Assembly (NCBI GenBank): GCA_934591725.1
Contig: CAKTPR010000007.1
Location: 1 to 36,795 of the forward strand
DNA: 36,795 nt
Direction of reading: 5' to 3'
Origin: an uncultured Oscillospiraceae bacterium
GTDB taxonomy: Bacteria; Bacillota; Clostridia; Oscillospirales; Oscillospiraceae
Shown here: piece by piece, positions 7,460 through 14,882 of the stretch
Layout: each line of letters opens with the position of its first letter
Position numbering within the stretch: the stretch's first letter is position 1
Position numbers and translations under genes: made by a program
The notes under the pieces: model-generated
The model's input: only the letters and a program-made list of their open reading frames with translations
The model's database searches: none
Told to the model about the DNA's origin: nothing

Positions 7460-9154
7460 TCAATTAAAAGCAACGGTTTGCTCCGTTGTTTTGGTGCTGT
7501 TCAGCTCGATATACTCCTGTATTTTGCGGAATTCGTCGGCAAATCTGAACTTTATGCTTATGCGCCCGCCCTCGTAGATATATATCGTGTCGATGAATTC
7601 GATAAGTATATCCCGCGTGAGCCGGTCTATATTCCCGTACTGCCTGAACGCCGCAAGGCATGGGCTTTCCGTATCAAAGCCGGTTTCCAGCTCCTGTTCT
7701 TCCTTGCGCAGCTTCTCAATGGCGGCGTTGATGGTTTCTGTCTGGCGCTCGTAATCGGCTTTCATGCCGCGGTACTCGCTCTGACTTATCTCGCCGTCCT
7801 TCCAGTCCTGATAGATCGCCTGCTTATAGCGGGATATTTTCGCAAGCTCCTTTTCCTTTTGCTCTATCGCGTCCAGCAGCCTCTTGGACTGCGTCTTTGC
7901 CGCCGGTGCGCGGTTGATATCGTCAACGAGCTTTGTGTAATCCACAGCGAGATATATCTGCTGCTGGATGGCGTACAGTACGGTCTCCTCCAATCTGTCC
8001 TGACGTATGGAGTGGATAGTGCAGGCCTTTTTGGACAGGTCGCGGTACGTCTTGCACATATAGTAGACTATGTTGCCGGAAACCTTGCGGCTCATGGCTC
8101 TTCCGCAGTCGGCACAGCGCAGGAAGCCGCTGAAGAGATACAGGTCTACCTCCTTCGGAGAGCGGCGTGTATCGCGGTTCAGCGCGTTCTGAAGCTTATC
8201 AAACTTCTCTCTGCTCATTATAGCCGGGATAGCGTTTTCCGCGATGAACCATTCCTCTTCAGGGACGCGCTCCTGAATATGCACCTTATAGCTTTTCACC
8301 CGGTAGCGCCCTTGGATCAGGTCTCCGCAAAGCATACGGTCTGTCAGAATGCGGCGTATGGTCGTTCCCGCCCACAACGGCTTTGTGCTGATGTCAAACT
8401 GCGGATTGTAGTACTTTAGGCCGAGGGTCTGACGCTTATAGACTGACGGGCATGGAACATCGTGGTCGTTGAGATACTCCGCAATTTTGTTCAGGCTCAT
8501 TCCGTTGAGCACCATGTCGGCCATATCGTTTATGACCTCCGCGGCGACCTCATCGAGTATGAGCAGATTTTTGTTGTCCGGGTCTTTCAGCCAGCCATAA
8601 GCGGCGAACGAGCCTATGTGCTCGCCGTTGCGCCGCTTCATGTCAAACACTTCCCGAACCTTCTCTGAGGTTTCAGCGCAGTGGTTTTCGTTCAGAACAC
8701 CTTGGATAGGCACGGCGATACTCCGCATGAGCTTCGGCTCTTTATAGCTGTCGAGCGGCTGATGATAAAGCGAAATGAAGCGGACGTTATAGCGCGGGAA
8801 CCAGTCGTCGAGGTAATATCCCTGGTCGCTGTAATTTCTGAAAGAGCGCGCAAGGTCTTTGACTATGACACAGTTTACCCTGCCGCGCCTTATGTCGTTG
8901 AGCATCCGCTGAAAGTCCGCGCGCTCATCGTCTGTCGTTCCGGATATGCCGTCGTCAACATACTCGTCGACTATGCGGTATTCGTCGCCGTCGTCCATTG
9001 AAGCTATATAGTCTTCAATGATCGAGCGCTGGTTTGTGACGCTCTCGGATTCATCAAGGTGCCGTGCATCCTCCTTCGACAGGCGTATATATACCCCTAT
9101 CAACCATGTTCTTGTTCTTCTTCCGCTTACTGCGGTACGGCTATTTGCAGCCAT
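7460..9154 (-). CDS. Large serine recombinase (ICE integrase/excisionase)
   Basis: 564 residues, the normal size for large serine recombinases of the TnpX/TndX type that integrate and excise ICEs through a circular form. The N-terminal resolvase domain has the nucleophile Ser26 in YIRLSKEDA and DEYVDDGISGT. A recombinase domain follows (about 170-290), then a zinc ribbon beginning LRCADCGRAM with a second cysteine pair near YYMCKTYR...KACTIHS. A coiled-coil-rich region follows (about 410-490). ATG 9154 is chosen because AAGGAGG lies 4-5 nt upstream; two ATGs further up precede that site. A good sigma-A type promoter lies at 9184-9212. It sits at the ICE/chromosome junction, as expected for the integrase. 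Confidence 0.94.
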   Translation of the reverse strand: MAANSRTAVSGRRTRTWLIGVYIRLSKEDARHLDESESVTNQRSIIEDYIASMDDGDEYRIVDEYVDDGISGTTDDERADFQRMLNDIRRGRVNCVIVKDLARSFRNYSDQGYYLDDWFPRYNVRFISLYHQPLDSYKEPKLMRSIAVPIQGVLNENHCAETSEKVREVFDMKRRNGEHIGSFAAYGWLKDPDNKNLLILDEVAAEVINDMADMVLNGMSLNKIAEYLNDHDVPCPSVYKRQTLGLKYYNPQFDISTKPLWAGTTIRRILTDRMLCGDLIQGRYRVKSYKVHIQERVPEEEWFIAENAIPAIMSREKFDKLQNALNRDTRRSPKEVDLYLFSGFLRCADCGRAMSRKVSGNIVYYMCKTYRDLSKKACTIHSIRQDRLEETVLYAIQQQIYLAVDYTKLVDDINRAPAAKTQSKRLLDAIEQKEKELAKISRYKQAIYQDWKDGEISQSEYRGMKADYERQTETINAAIEKLRKEEQELETGFDTESPCLAAFRQYGNIDRLTRDILIEFIDTIYIYEGGRISIKFRFADEFRKIQEYIELNSTKTTEQTVAFN

Positions 9155-9183
9155 TTTTCCTCCTTCCATCACACTACACTGTT

Positions 9184-9212
9184 ATTATAAGCTTAATGTA
9201 AATGTGAGTCAA
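9184..9212 (-). promoter_or_regulatory. Promoter of the serine recombinase gene
   Basis: On the minus strand, TTGACT (9207-9212) and TATAAT (9184-9189) are separated by 17 nt. The site lies in the gap between the small upstream gene and the recombinase, so the recombinase has its own promoter. Confidence 0.75.
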
Positions 9213-9227
9213 ATTTTGCAAATGCCG

Positions 9228-9488
9228 TTATAGGCCGTTTTTCTTTCTTACAAAAAAGTCTGTCAAGTTATCCTGCAAGCTCGCGGCGTCATTGTCAAAC
9301 TCAAGCTTTACCGCTATGCCGCCGACCTTGTAGCAATAAGGGTTAAGAAGCTTTTCGCGCATATATGCAGCCCGCGCCTCTCTCGGCAGATTCATGTTGA
9401 GCTTCACATCTTTTGCGTCGACTAAGGCCTCTGTATCTATGCTGCGTATATCTGCCGAAGCAAGTTTTTCAACGGCGTCATTGCGCAT
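9228..9488 (-). CDS. Small conserved ICE protein next to the recombinase (DUF6870-like)
   Basis: 86 residues, soluble. It contains ADIRSIDTEALVD and a NMNLPREARAAYMREKLLNP segment. Short proteins of this kind, which I believe are classed as DUF6870 (not verified), are common beside serine recombinases in Firmicutes ICEs. ATG 9488 is preferred because GGAGGG is 7-8 nt upstream; ATG 9494 is too close to that site. A role as recombination directionality factor is possible from position alone, but nothing in the sequence proves it. Confidence 0.6.
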   Translation of the reverse strand: MRNDAVEKLASADIRSIDTEALVDAKDVKLNMNLPREARAAYMREKLLNPYCYKVGGIAVKLEFDNDAASLQDNLTDFFVRKKNGL

Positions 9489-9539
9489 ATTCATCCCTCC
9501 AGTTCTACATACAGTCTATTGGCACACAGCGGATATAAT

Positions 9540-9586
9540 GAGCCGCTGCCAAAAGCAAACTTGCAGCTTGCCTTTGGCAGCGGTTC
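9540..9586. repeat. Imperfect inverted repeat upstream of the small ICE gene
   Basis: Arms of 17 nt (9540-9556 and 9570-9586) match at 15 positions, around a 13-nt spacer. The right arm contains GGCAGCGGTTC, which continues directly into the palindrome at 9589. It could be a terminator or a binding site for the leftward promoter region. Confidence 0.55.
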
Positions 9587-9588
9587 AG

Positions 9589-9615
9589 AAATACTTCTCA
9601 CGGTGAGAAGTATTT
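9589..9615. repeat. ICE palindrome, copy 1
   Basis: Perfect 13-nt arms (AAATACTTCTCAC and its complement) around a central G, followed by more T. It lies between the divergent small ICE gene and the ATPase gene. With its left flank it forms one of two direct copies that bracket the ATPase cassette. Confidence 0.85.
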
Positions 9616-9693
9616 TTTTAATATTAATGTCGTATTACGGGAAATCAGAAAAAATATTCATGCATTTTAATGTAAAAACACGAGTAAATTTTG

Positions 9694-9722
9694 TTGATTT
9701 TTGCACGAATATTTGATATACT
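9694..9722 (+). promoter_or_regulatory. Promoter of the DUF4143 ATPase gene
   Basis: TTGATT (9694-9699), 17-nt spacer, TATACT (9717-9722), about 30 nt before the ATPase start codon. The surrounding DNA is AT-rich. The ribosome site AAGGAGG follows at 9738-9744. Confidence 0.7.
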
Positions 9723-9751
9723 ATGTCCAGTACCTTTAAGGAGGCCTGAGC

Positions 9752-11047
9752 ATGTATAGAAAAATCATGGGCTTTTTGGAAGCGTGGAAAGATAGCGAAC
9801 ACCGCAAGCCCCTTATTTTGCAGGGCGCAAGGCAGGTCGGAAAGACGTACTCCATTCTGGAGTTCGGGCGCACACACTATGAAAATGTGGCCTACTTCAA
9901 CTTTGAGACTAATCCGAAGCTGAATGAGACCTTTGAAGAAAACATCAGCCCCGATTATCTCATACCGATTTTATCCCATATCGCGGGGCAGACCATCGTA
10001 AGAGAAAAGACGCTGATAGTATTCGATGAGGTGCAGCTTTGCGAAAGAGCGCTGACTTCGCTCAAATACTTTTGCGAGGACGCGCCGGAGTATCACATCA
10101 TTGTTGCGGGAAGCCTGCTCGGCGTTGCAGTCAACAGAGCGAAATTCTCTTTTCCTGTCGGAAAGGTAGATATGAAAACGCTTTATCCGATGGATATGGA
10201 GGAGTTCATGCTGGCTCTCGGCGAGGACGACTTGGTGGAGCAGATAAAAAAGTGCTTCAATACAGATACACCGCTGCCGTCTGCTTTGCATGACGCTGCA
10301 ATGCAGCTTTACCGTCAGTATCTTGTGGTCGGCGGTATGCCGGAGTGCGTGATGCAGTTTGCCCAGACAAAGGACTACATCCTTGTCCGCCACACACAGG
10401 ATACGATACTTGCAAGCTATCTCAACGATATGAGCAAGTATAACAACCTGAACGAGATCAAGAAAACCAGGCTTGCCTACGATAACATTACTGTTCAGCT
10501 CTCAAAGAAGAATACCCGTTTTCAGTATAAGCTTATCAAAAAGGGCGGACGGGCTTCCGAATTTGAGAATGCGATCGAATGGCTTTGTCTGTCCGGTATC
10601 GTGTCGCAGGTTTATAGGGTGGAGCAGATCAAAAAGCCGCTCGAAAATTACCGTGACATCGACGCGTTCAAGATTTATGTGTCCGACTTGGGGCTGCTCT
10701 GCGCCAAGAAGGATCTGGCCGCCAATGACATTCTCTATATGGTCGAGGAGCTGAGCGACTTCAAGGGCGGCATGACGGAGAACTATGTCAATGTGCAGCT
10801 TTCCATTAACGGCTACCGTACCTACTATTGGGAGTCCGAGCGCGGAGCTGAAATTGATTTTATCATTCAGCGCGACGGTCAGCTTATCCCCATTGAGGTC
10901 AAGTCTGCCGACAACACCAAGGCCAAGAGCTTGAAGGTCTATATGGACACCTACAAGCCCGCTTACGCTATCAAGCTCTCCGCTAAAAATTTCGGCTTTG
11001 AAGACGACAAAAAGACCGTTCCTCTCTACGCCGCATTTTGCATCTGA
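9752..11047 (+). CDS. AAA ATPase with C-terminal DUF4143 domain
   Basis: 431 residues. The N-terminal P-loop domain has Walker A GARQVGKT (about 26-33) and Walker B TLIVFDEVQL. A DUF4143 region occupies roughly 190-400, ending in EIDFIIQRDGQLIPIEVKS. The acidic-acidic-Lys pattern there resembles a PD-(D/E)XK nuclease-like fold, but I cannot confirm catalysis. This family is widespread in gut Firmicutes and Bacteroidetes and its role is not established. The gene has its own promoter, ribosome site and terminator. It reads against most of the ICE and is bracketed by direct copies of a 42-nt sequence, so it looks like an independent cargo cassette. Confidence 0.85.
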   Translation: MYRKIMGFLEAWKDSEHRKPLILQGARQVGKTYSILEFGRTHYENVAYFNFETNPKLNETFEENISPDYLIPILSHIAGQTIVREKTLIVFDEVQLCERALTSLKYFCEDAPEYHIIVAGSLLGVAVNRAKFSFPVGKVDMKTLYPMDMEEFMLALGEDDLVEQIKKCFNTDTPLPSALHDAAMQLYRQYLVVGGMPECVMQFAQTKDYILVRHTQDTILASYLNDMSKYNNLNEIKKTRLAYDNITVQLSKKNTRFQYKLIKKGGRASEFENAIEWLCLSGIVSQVYRVEQIKKPLENYRDIDAFKIYVSDLGLLCAKKDLAANDILYMVEELSDFKGGMTENYVNVQLSINGYRTYYWESERGAEIDFIIQRDGQLIPIEVKSADNTKAKSLKVYMDTYKPAYAIKLSAKNFGFEDDKKTVPLYAAFCI

Positions 11048-11062
11048 ATAAGTATCACAGCG

Positions 11063-11096
11063 ATAACGCTCACAGAATATGTGGGCGTTATTTTTT
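11063..11096 (+). terminator. Terminator of the ATPase gene
   Basis: Stem ATAACGC / GCGTTAT (11063-11069 with 11085-11091), extended inside by CAC/GTG, followed by a T run to 11096. It starts 15 nt after the ATPase stop codon. Confidence 0.8.
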
Positions 11097-11127
11097 GCCA
11101 TAGAACAGAATACACAGGCAGCGGTTC

Positions 11128-11158
11128 AAAAATACTTCTCACGGTGAGAAGTATTTTT
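11128..11158. repeat. ICE palindrome, copy 2
   Basis: Perfect 15-nt arms (AAAAATACTTCTCAC) around a central G. It comes about 30 nt after a separate terminator, so it is redundant for termination. The flank GGCAGCGGTTCA at 11117-11128 repeats that of copy 1. Confidence 0.88.
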
Positions 11159-11552
11159 CGACATTATGCAATGAAATCCGCACTTGGCACTGTGCGGATT
11201 CTTTTATATCACGAAGTGTTTTTCAAAGGCAGAAACAGACGGCGGTGGGCTAACCGCTCCATAGGATTAACGTGCCTCCCTCCATGCTTATGGCGGGGCG
11301 CTCTACTCTGTGACGTGCAGCCAGCGCAAGTATCATAATCTCCGCATACGCTTCATGGCCGACAGCCCTGCCAAAGGCTGCTTGCGATGATAGTGTTGTT
11401 CGCTCTGCCGGTTTCCCGGCGATCCCGGCGCACCCATTGCCCGGCTACGCATATGCGGAATGTATCTGCTCGCCCTATTCAGTTGGATATGTAAAAGGCT
11501 GTTTTGCCAGCCTGCAAAAACGCGCTTGTACAGGTGCGCTTTAACCGGCAGG
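11159..11552. other. Non-coding stretch with hairpins
   Basis: No convincing gene is visible on either strand. A terminator-like hairpin lies at 11175-11200 (AATCCGCAC / GTGCGGATT, then CTTTT) for rightward reading. Further on is GC-rich sequence with several short inverted repeats, including CCGGTTTCCCGGCG and CGCATATGCG, the latter near 11450. This may be decayed DNA or a structured RNA; no known RNA family was recognised. Confidence 0.4.
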
Positions 11553-11578
11553 CAAAAGAAGGGCGATTTTCTCGCCCT
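11553..11578 (-). terminator. Terminator of the Spo0A-C-like gene
   Basis: On the minus strand, GGGCGA and TCGCCC close a GAAAA loop, followed by TTCTTTT. It begins 8 nt after the stop codon of the gene at 11586-11951. Confidence 0.85.
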
Positions 11579-11585
11579 CCCGCGT

Positions 11586-11951
11586 TTATCTTATATGCGA
11601 GGCAAGAATATCAAGAAACACTGTGTTGGTCGGCATACGCTCAAGGTGCGACCCGGCCAGCGTATCAAGCATAGTATGGTCTGACCTTTGCCAGCAGGAC
11701 AAGATCACTGTGCGAAGCGCGCGTTCCACAGAGGACGGCGTGACCCCGAAGTGCTTCGCTGTCTCGGGGTACAGTGCTTTTGTAACAGTTCTCTTATACC
11801 CGTTGTTCTTCACCATACAGTCAACCATATAAACTGTGTAATCAAACCCTATCAGACTTCCGGATACACCAAGACTGCGGAGCATAGCTTCTGTATCCAT
11901 AGGCCTGTCTGCTGTTCCAAGTGCGCTGCTTTCTACTGTGTAGCAATACAT
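11586..11951 (-). CDS. Stand-alone Spo0A C-terminal-domain-like DNA-binding protein
   Basis: 121 residues. The region LGVSGSLIGFDYTVYMVDCM, then TKALYPETAKHFGVTPSSVERALRTVI and a following Trp, matches the pattern of the Spo0A DNA-binding domain (helices ending in a VERAIRHAIE-like recognition helix). There is no receiver domain: the protein begins only about 20 residues before this region. Spo0A is the master regulator of sporulation, and its C-terminal domain binds 0A boxes. A free domain could act on ICE promoters or interfere with host Spo0A targets; both are inference. The start is well supported by AGGAGG 8 nt upstream. It has its own terminator, and a TATAAT box lies at 11969-11974. 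Confidence 0.78.
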   Translation of the reverse strand: MYCYTVESSALGTADRPMDTEAMLRSLGVSGSLIGFDYTVYMVDCMVKNNGYKRTVTKALYPETAKHFGVTPSSVERALRTVILSCWQRSDHTMLDTLAGSHLERMPTNTVFLDILASHIR

Positions 11952-12253
11952 TGCTTATTCCTCCTGTTATTATAATCTCGGTATATACGGGCTTTACAGG
12001 AGGAGACCGGCAGCGAGACCGCTGCCTATAGTTGAGCTTTTGTAGTTCCTGTGTCCCTATTTACAGTGTTATTATACATTAAATGCATCCTTTTGTGTTG
12101 AACTATAAATCTACATATTACACGTTGCATTTTGTCGAAGATGCGTCTGTGCAACAAGAACCTCCCAACCTGTTTAAGGCGGGGAGGTTCTTGCTTGATT
12201 GGATAAAGCTATTGCTTGATTTGGTACTTGATTCGCATGGAATGAACAGAATA
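11952..12253. other. Intergenic region with promoter-like and hairpin elements
   Basis: No gene seen. On the minus strand, TATAAT boxes occur at 11969-11974 and 12071-12076, both followed by AACA, but matching -35 boxes are weak. A short GC-rich hairpin (GGCAGCG, AGAC loop, CGCTGCC) lies at 12009-12026. The hairpin at 12155-12193 is listed separately. Around 12191-12235 a TTGCTTGAT-type sequence repeats three times. Confidence 0.45.
12155..12193 (-). terminator. Hairpin downstream of the solute-binding lipoprotein gene
   Basis: A 12-bp perfect stem (CAAGAACCTCCC, 12155-12166, with 12182-12193) around a 15-nt loop, about 60 nt beyond the stop of the leftward lipoprotein gene. The T tract is poor, so termination strength is uncertain. 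Confidence 0.55.
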
Positions 12254-14329
12254 TCAACCAGCCTGTTCGGCCAGATAAATAGATGCGCGTGACTGAATTA
12301 GTTTAGCAGCTTCTTCCGCAGTTTTGTCCCCGTTCATGAAAGCAGAAAATTCAGATTTTATAATATCTAGCAATGTATCGTCATAGAGGCTCACGTTCTC
12401 TATGGAAGAAACTAATGCAAGAAACATGCGTTTATCAGTACTGTTTAGGATTACTGGCGCCGCACCTTCTTTTCCAGCATTTGTTAGCTGCTTTTCCAAT
12501 GTTGGTTTATAGATTGGGAGTGCATTATCGCGTTCTGAATGTAATAGGAACTTTATGAATTCCCAACAACCATCCGGATTTTTGCTTTGGCTAAATACCC
12601 CAACCGGATCGATAAGATTTATATCTGAGCCACAACTGCCATCAATCGTTGGCCATCCAATAAAACTTAATTTGCAACCAGCCTTCTCTTCTGCATATTT
12701 AAGAGACCATACGTTGTTTACCATTGTGAGAGCAGAAACGAGAACTCCGTTTCCGACCAAAGTTGCACCGTCGCCGAAAATTAGGTTATTGGGATCTTCG
12801 GGGGTTTCTCTTATCTCCTTTCCGGCTTTAAGCAGAGAAATAAACTCTGGACTGTCGAAATAACATTTTCCTGTATTCCAGTCAACGGAAGAACGGATAT
12901 AGCGAGGAAGGATGTGCCTAATAAATGAATCAACGGTCATGTTGTATATTGTCATTACACTGTCAGGCAAATCTTTCTCTATCTGTAGGTATTTCTCCAT
13001 AGACCATCCAGTTGAATCCCCAAACGTACTGTATTTTCCAACCAAAGTTTCAAATGTAAAACAACTGCCTATGTAATAGATAGCTCCATCCTGAGATAAG
13101 GCATTGGAAATAGAAACGTCATTTATGCTTACTGAAGTGTCAGTGCGCATAAAGTCACACAGATTTTTTAGGAGTCCCCTACGGATATAAGGAAATGGAG
13201 ATACTGACGCAACACTTATCATGTCTGGAGAATCGCCGCTTAAAATATCTGTATTTAGTCTCTTTTGCGCAGTGGCAGTGTCTACACTGCCACCTTCACT
13301 GTAATCCTTAATTACAATATAGTATTTATCACTGTAATTGTTGAACCCAGCAACGGCAGTTTGCAGCGAATACGCAGGATCAAGTGAAGCGAGACTAACT
13401 TGAATTTTTTGACTAATGTTTTTAGGGTTGGTCGGCTTTAAAATAGAGAAGATACCTGAATTTCTTATCAGATATTCATTATTTTCCAAGACAACGAATG
13501 TCGAGAGATTATTGATCGCTATTGAGCATTCAGACCAGATTATTAGTGGGGTGTCGCTACCATTTGTGTCTAAGACATATACCCCATCGTCACATATGAG
13601 AAGCAGTATGCCATTATTTTTGTCGGGAACGATTGAACCCTTTGCGGTTTCAAATTTCTTGAACATCTGATAGTTGTCATCTATAGCGTATACTTCAGTC
13701 AAGGTATCTGATTCGATAACGAGCAGAAGTTCTTCCCTCAGCGAAAATACGCTGCAAGATAATAAATTACCTGGCAAAGTGAGTATACATTCCAGAGTTC
13801 CGTCCATGCCTATAACCGCGAGCTTGGAATCGCCATAGCTTAAAAATAATTTGTCAGATGCATAATCTATAGAATAAATATTTTCAAGATTGTCTATCAA
13901 ATCGTTCAAATTTATTTTAGAAAGAAAATCACCGGATTTTGAAATATTGATTGCGGAATAGTGGCTCTGCTCGGACTCATATGTGTTTTCCAACACCCAA
14001 ATATCATTATCTGAGGTTGTCCAACCTAAAAAAATGTTTTCTGTTGTATAGATATCTTCTGATCCGTTTGAAATGGCGTATGTTTTAGGAAAATGAAATG
14101 CAAGATAAAAAAGCATATCTCCACATAGTCTGGCTTCCTTCGCATCGGATGGGGCAGAATACGCTTTTGCCTGATAGCATAATCCTTTGCCCAACCACTC
14201 ACCAGCAGGTGATATAGTTGAACTTAACTGCACACTACTTTGTGATGTTCCTGTGCTACCACAGGCGGAGAGCAATAAAGTCAACGCAAGAATTGCGGGT
14301 ATTATGTGGCCAATGAAACGTTTATTCAT
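12254..14329 (-). CDS. Large lipoprotein with extracellular solute-binding-protein domain
   Basis: 691 residues. A signal peptide with lipobox (LLSAC) is followed by a Ser/Thr-rich stretch. Residues of about 40-320 are beta-rich and look propeller-like (repeated strands such as DKLFLSYGDSKLAVIGMDGT and DDGVYVLDTNGS). Residues of about 330-690 match extracellular solute-binding proteins of ABC sugar importers: LNTDILSGDSPDMISV near the start, and VGVFSQSKNPDGCWEFIKFLL near the end. No permease or ATPase gene is nearby, so import is doubtful and it may be a surface sensor. ATG 14329 is chosen for the lipoprotein signal and the AGGAGAAC upstream site; an in-frame ATG at 14395 would add a non-signal leader containing a hairpin. 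It is the last gene of the secreted cluster downstream of agrD. Confidence 0.75.
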   Translation of the reverse strand: MNKRFIGHIIPAILALTLLLSACGSTGTSQSSVQLSSTISPAGEWLGKGLCYQAKAYSAPSDAKEARLCGDMLFYLAFHFPKTYAISNGSEDIYTTENIFLGWTTSDNDIWVLENTYESEQSHYSAINISKSGDFLSKINLNDLIDNLENIYSIDYASDKLFLSYGDSKLAVIGMDGTLECILTLPGNLLSCSVFSLREELLLVIESDTLTEVYAIDDNYQMFKKFETAKGSIVPDKNNGILLLICDDGVYVLDTNGSDTPLIIWSECSIAINNLSTFVVLENNEYLIRNSGIFSILKPTNPKNISQKIQVSLASLDPAYSLQTAVAGFNNYSDKYYIVIKDYSEGGSVDTATAQKRLNTDILSGDSPDMISVASVSPFPYIRRGLLKNLCDFMRTDTSVSINDVSISNALSQDGAIYYIGSCFTFETLVGKYSTFGDSTGWSMEKYLQIEKDLPDSVMTIYNMTVDSFIRHILPRYIRSSVDWNTGKCYFDSPEFISLLKAGKEIRETPEDPNNLIFGDGATLVGNGVLVSALTMVNNVWSLKYAEEKAGCKLSFIGWPTIDGSCGSDINLIDPVGVFSQSKNPDGCWEFIKFLLHSERDNALPIYKPTLEKQLTNAGKEGAAPVILNSTDKRMFLALVSSIENVSLYDDTLLDIIKSEFSAFMNGDKTAEEAAKLIQSRASIYLAEQAG

Positions 14330-14352
14330 GTAGTTCTCCTTGTCTGGCATGA

Positions 14353-14383
14353 ATTCTCCCACATGGTTGCCATGTGGGAGAAT
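14353..14383. repeat. Perfect hairpin between the SH3b gene and the lipoprotein gene
   Basis: 14-nt arms (ATTCTCCCACATGG and complement) around a 3-nt loop. No T run follows in the leftward direction. It sits 24 nt before the lipoprotein start, so it may attenuate transcription or protect or process the mRNA. Confidence 0.7.
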
Positions 14384-14412
14384 AGTATCAATCACGAATT
14401 AAGCAGCATAAG

Positions 14413-14757
14413 TTATGAAACGTTTCCGAGATAAGAACTGCTTACGAACCCATATACTGTGGTTCCATAGTACTTTGAAATGCCGGCCTCTTTATCCATC
14501 ACGCCCCAATACCAAGGGTAATACTGTTCGGAATTTACGTATATAAGTTCACCCTTGTTAATTTCTCCGAATATTGTGTAATTCGTGTCCGGGCCAGATC
14601 GTACGCTAACGTTATACCCCGTGGGCGTCATTGGTGCTGGCAGGTCGTACAAAATTGTAGGCCAAACCTCAGTTCTCACTTCTGCATAAGCGTAAACTGT
14701 GAGGACGCAAATAGCAAATATGAGAACTACAATAGCAGAAATTGCCTTTTTCTTCAT
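14413..14757 (-). CDS. Small secreted SH3b-domain protein
   Basis: 114 residues. The signal peptide (MKKKAISAIVVLIFAICVLTVYAYA) is followed by a single bacterial SH3-like domain: GYNVSVRSGPDTNYTIFGEI, then GELIYV, then YGFVSSSYLG. Such domains bind cell-wall peptides or surface ligands. ATG 14757 is preferred because AAAGGAGA lies 8-9 nt upstream. It is encoded between the VanZ-like and solute-binding genes, so it probably belongs to one leftward transcript of exported proteins. The gap before it (14758-14882) shows no clear promoter. Confidence 0.75.
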   Translation of the reverse strand: MKKKAISAIVVLIFAICVLTVYAYAEVRTEVWPTILYDLPAPMTPTGYNVSVRSGPDTNYTIFGEINKGELIYVNSEQYYPWYWGVMDKEAGISKYYGTTVYGFVSSSYLGNVS

Positions 14758-14882
14758 GATGCATTCTCCTTTCACACGTTCGTTTGTTTACAACTTATAT
14801 AGCTATCTCTGCGGCGCCTAGCAGAAATAACATTACTTCTATTTGTAAAGAACTCTGGTGCAGTATCTTAAGCAATTGCAAC

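Noticed and set aside
7425..7460. tRNA gene as the integration target
   Set aside because: No tRNA-like cloverleaf or 3' end is visible at the junction; the target is a protein-coding repeat region.
7234..7473. Alternative minus-strand frame with an ATG upstream of the collagen-like fragment
   Set aside because: It is in another frame than the G-X-Y repeats and the beta-rich domain, and gives a low-complexity Ala/Pro/Arg product.
7478..8419. 313-codon open frame opposite the serine recombinase
   Set aside because: The recombinase on the other strand has clear catalytic and zinc-ribbon motifs; this frame has none and no start signal.
12254..14329. A functional ABC sugar importer
   Set aside because: Only the binding-protein-like gene is present; no permease or ATPase in the window.
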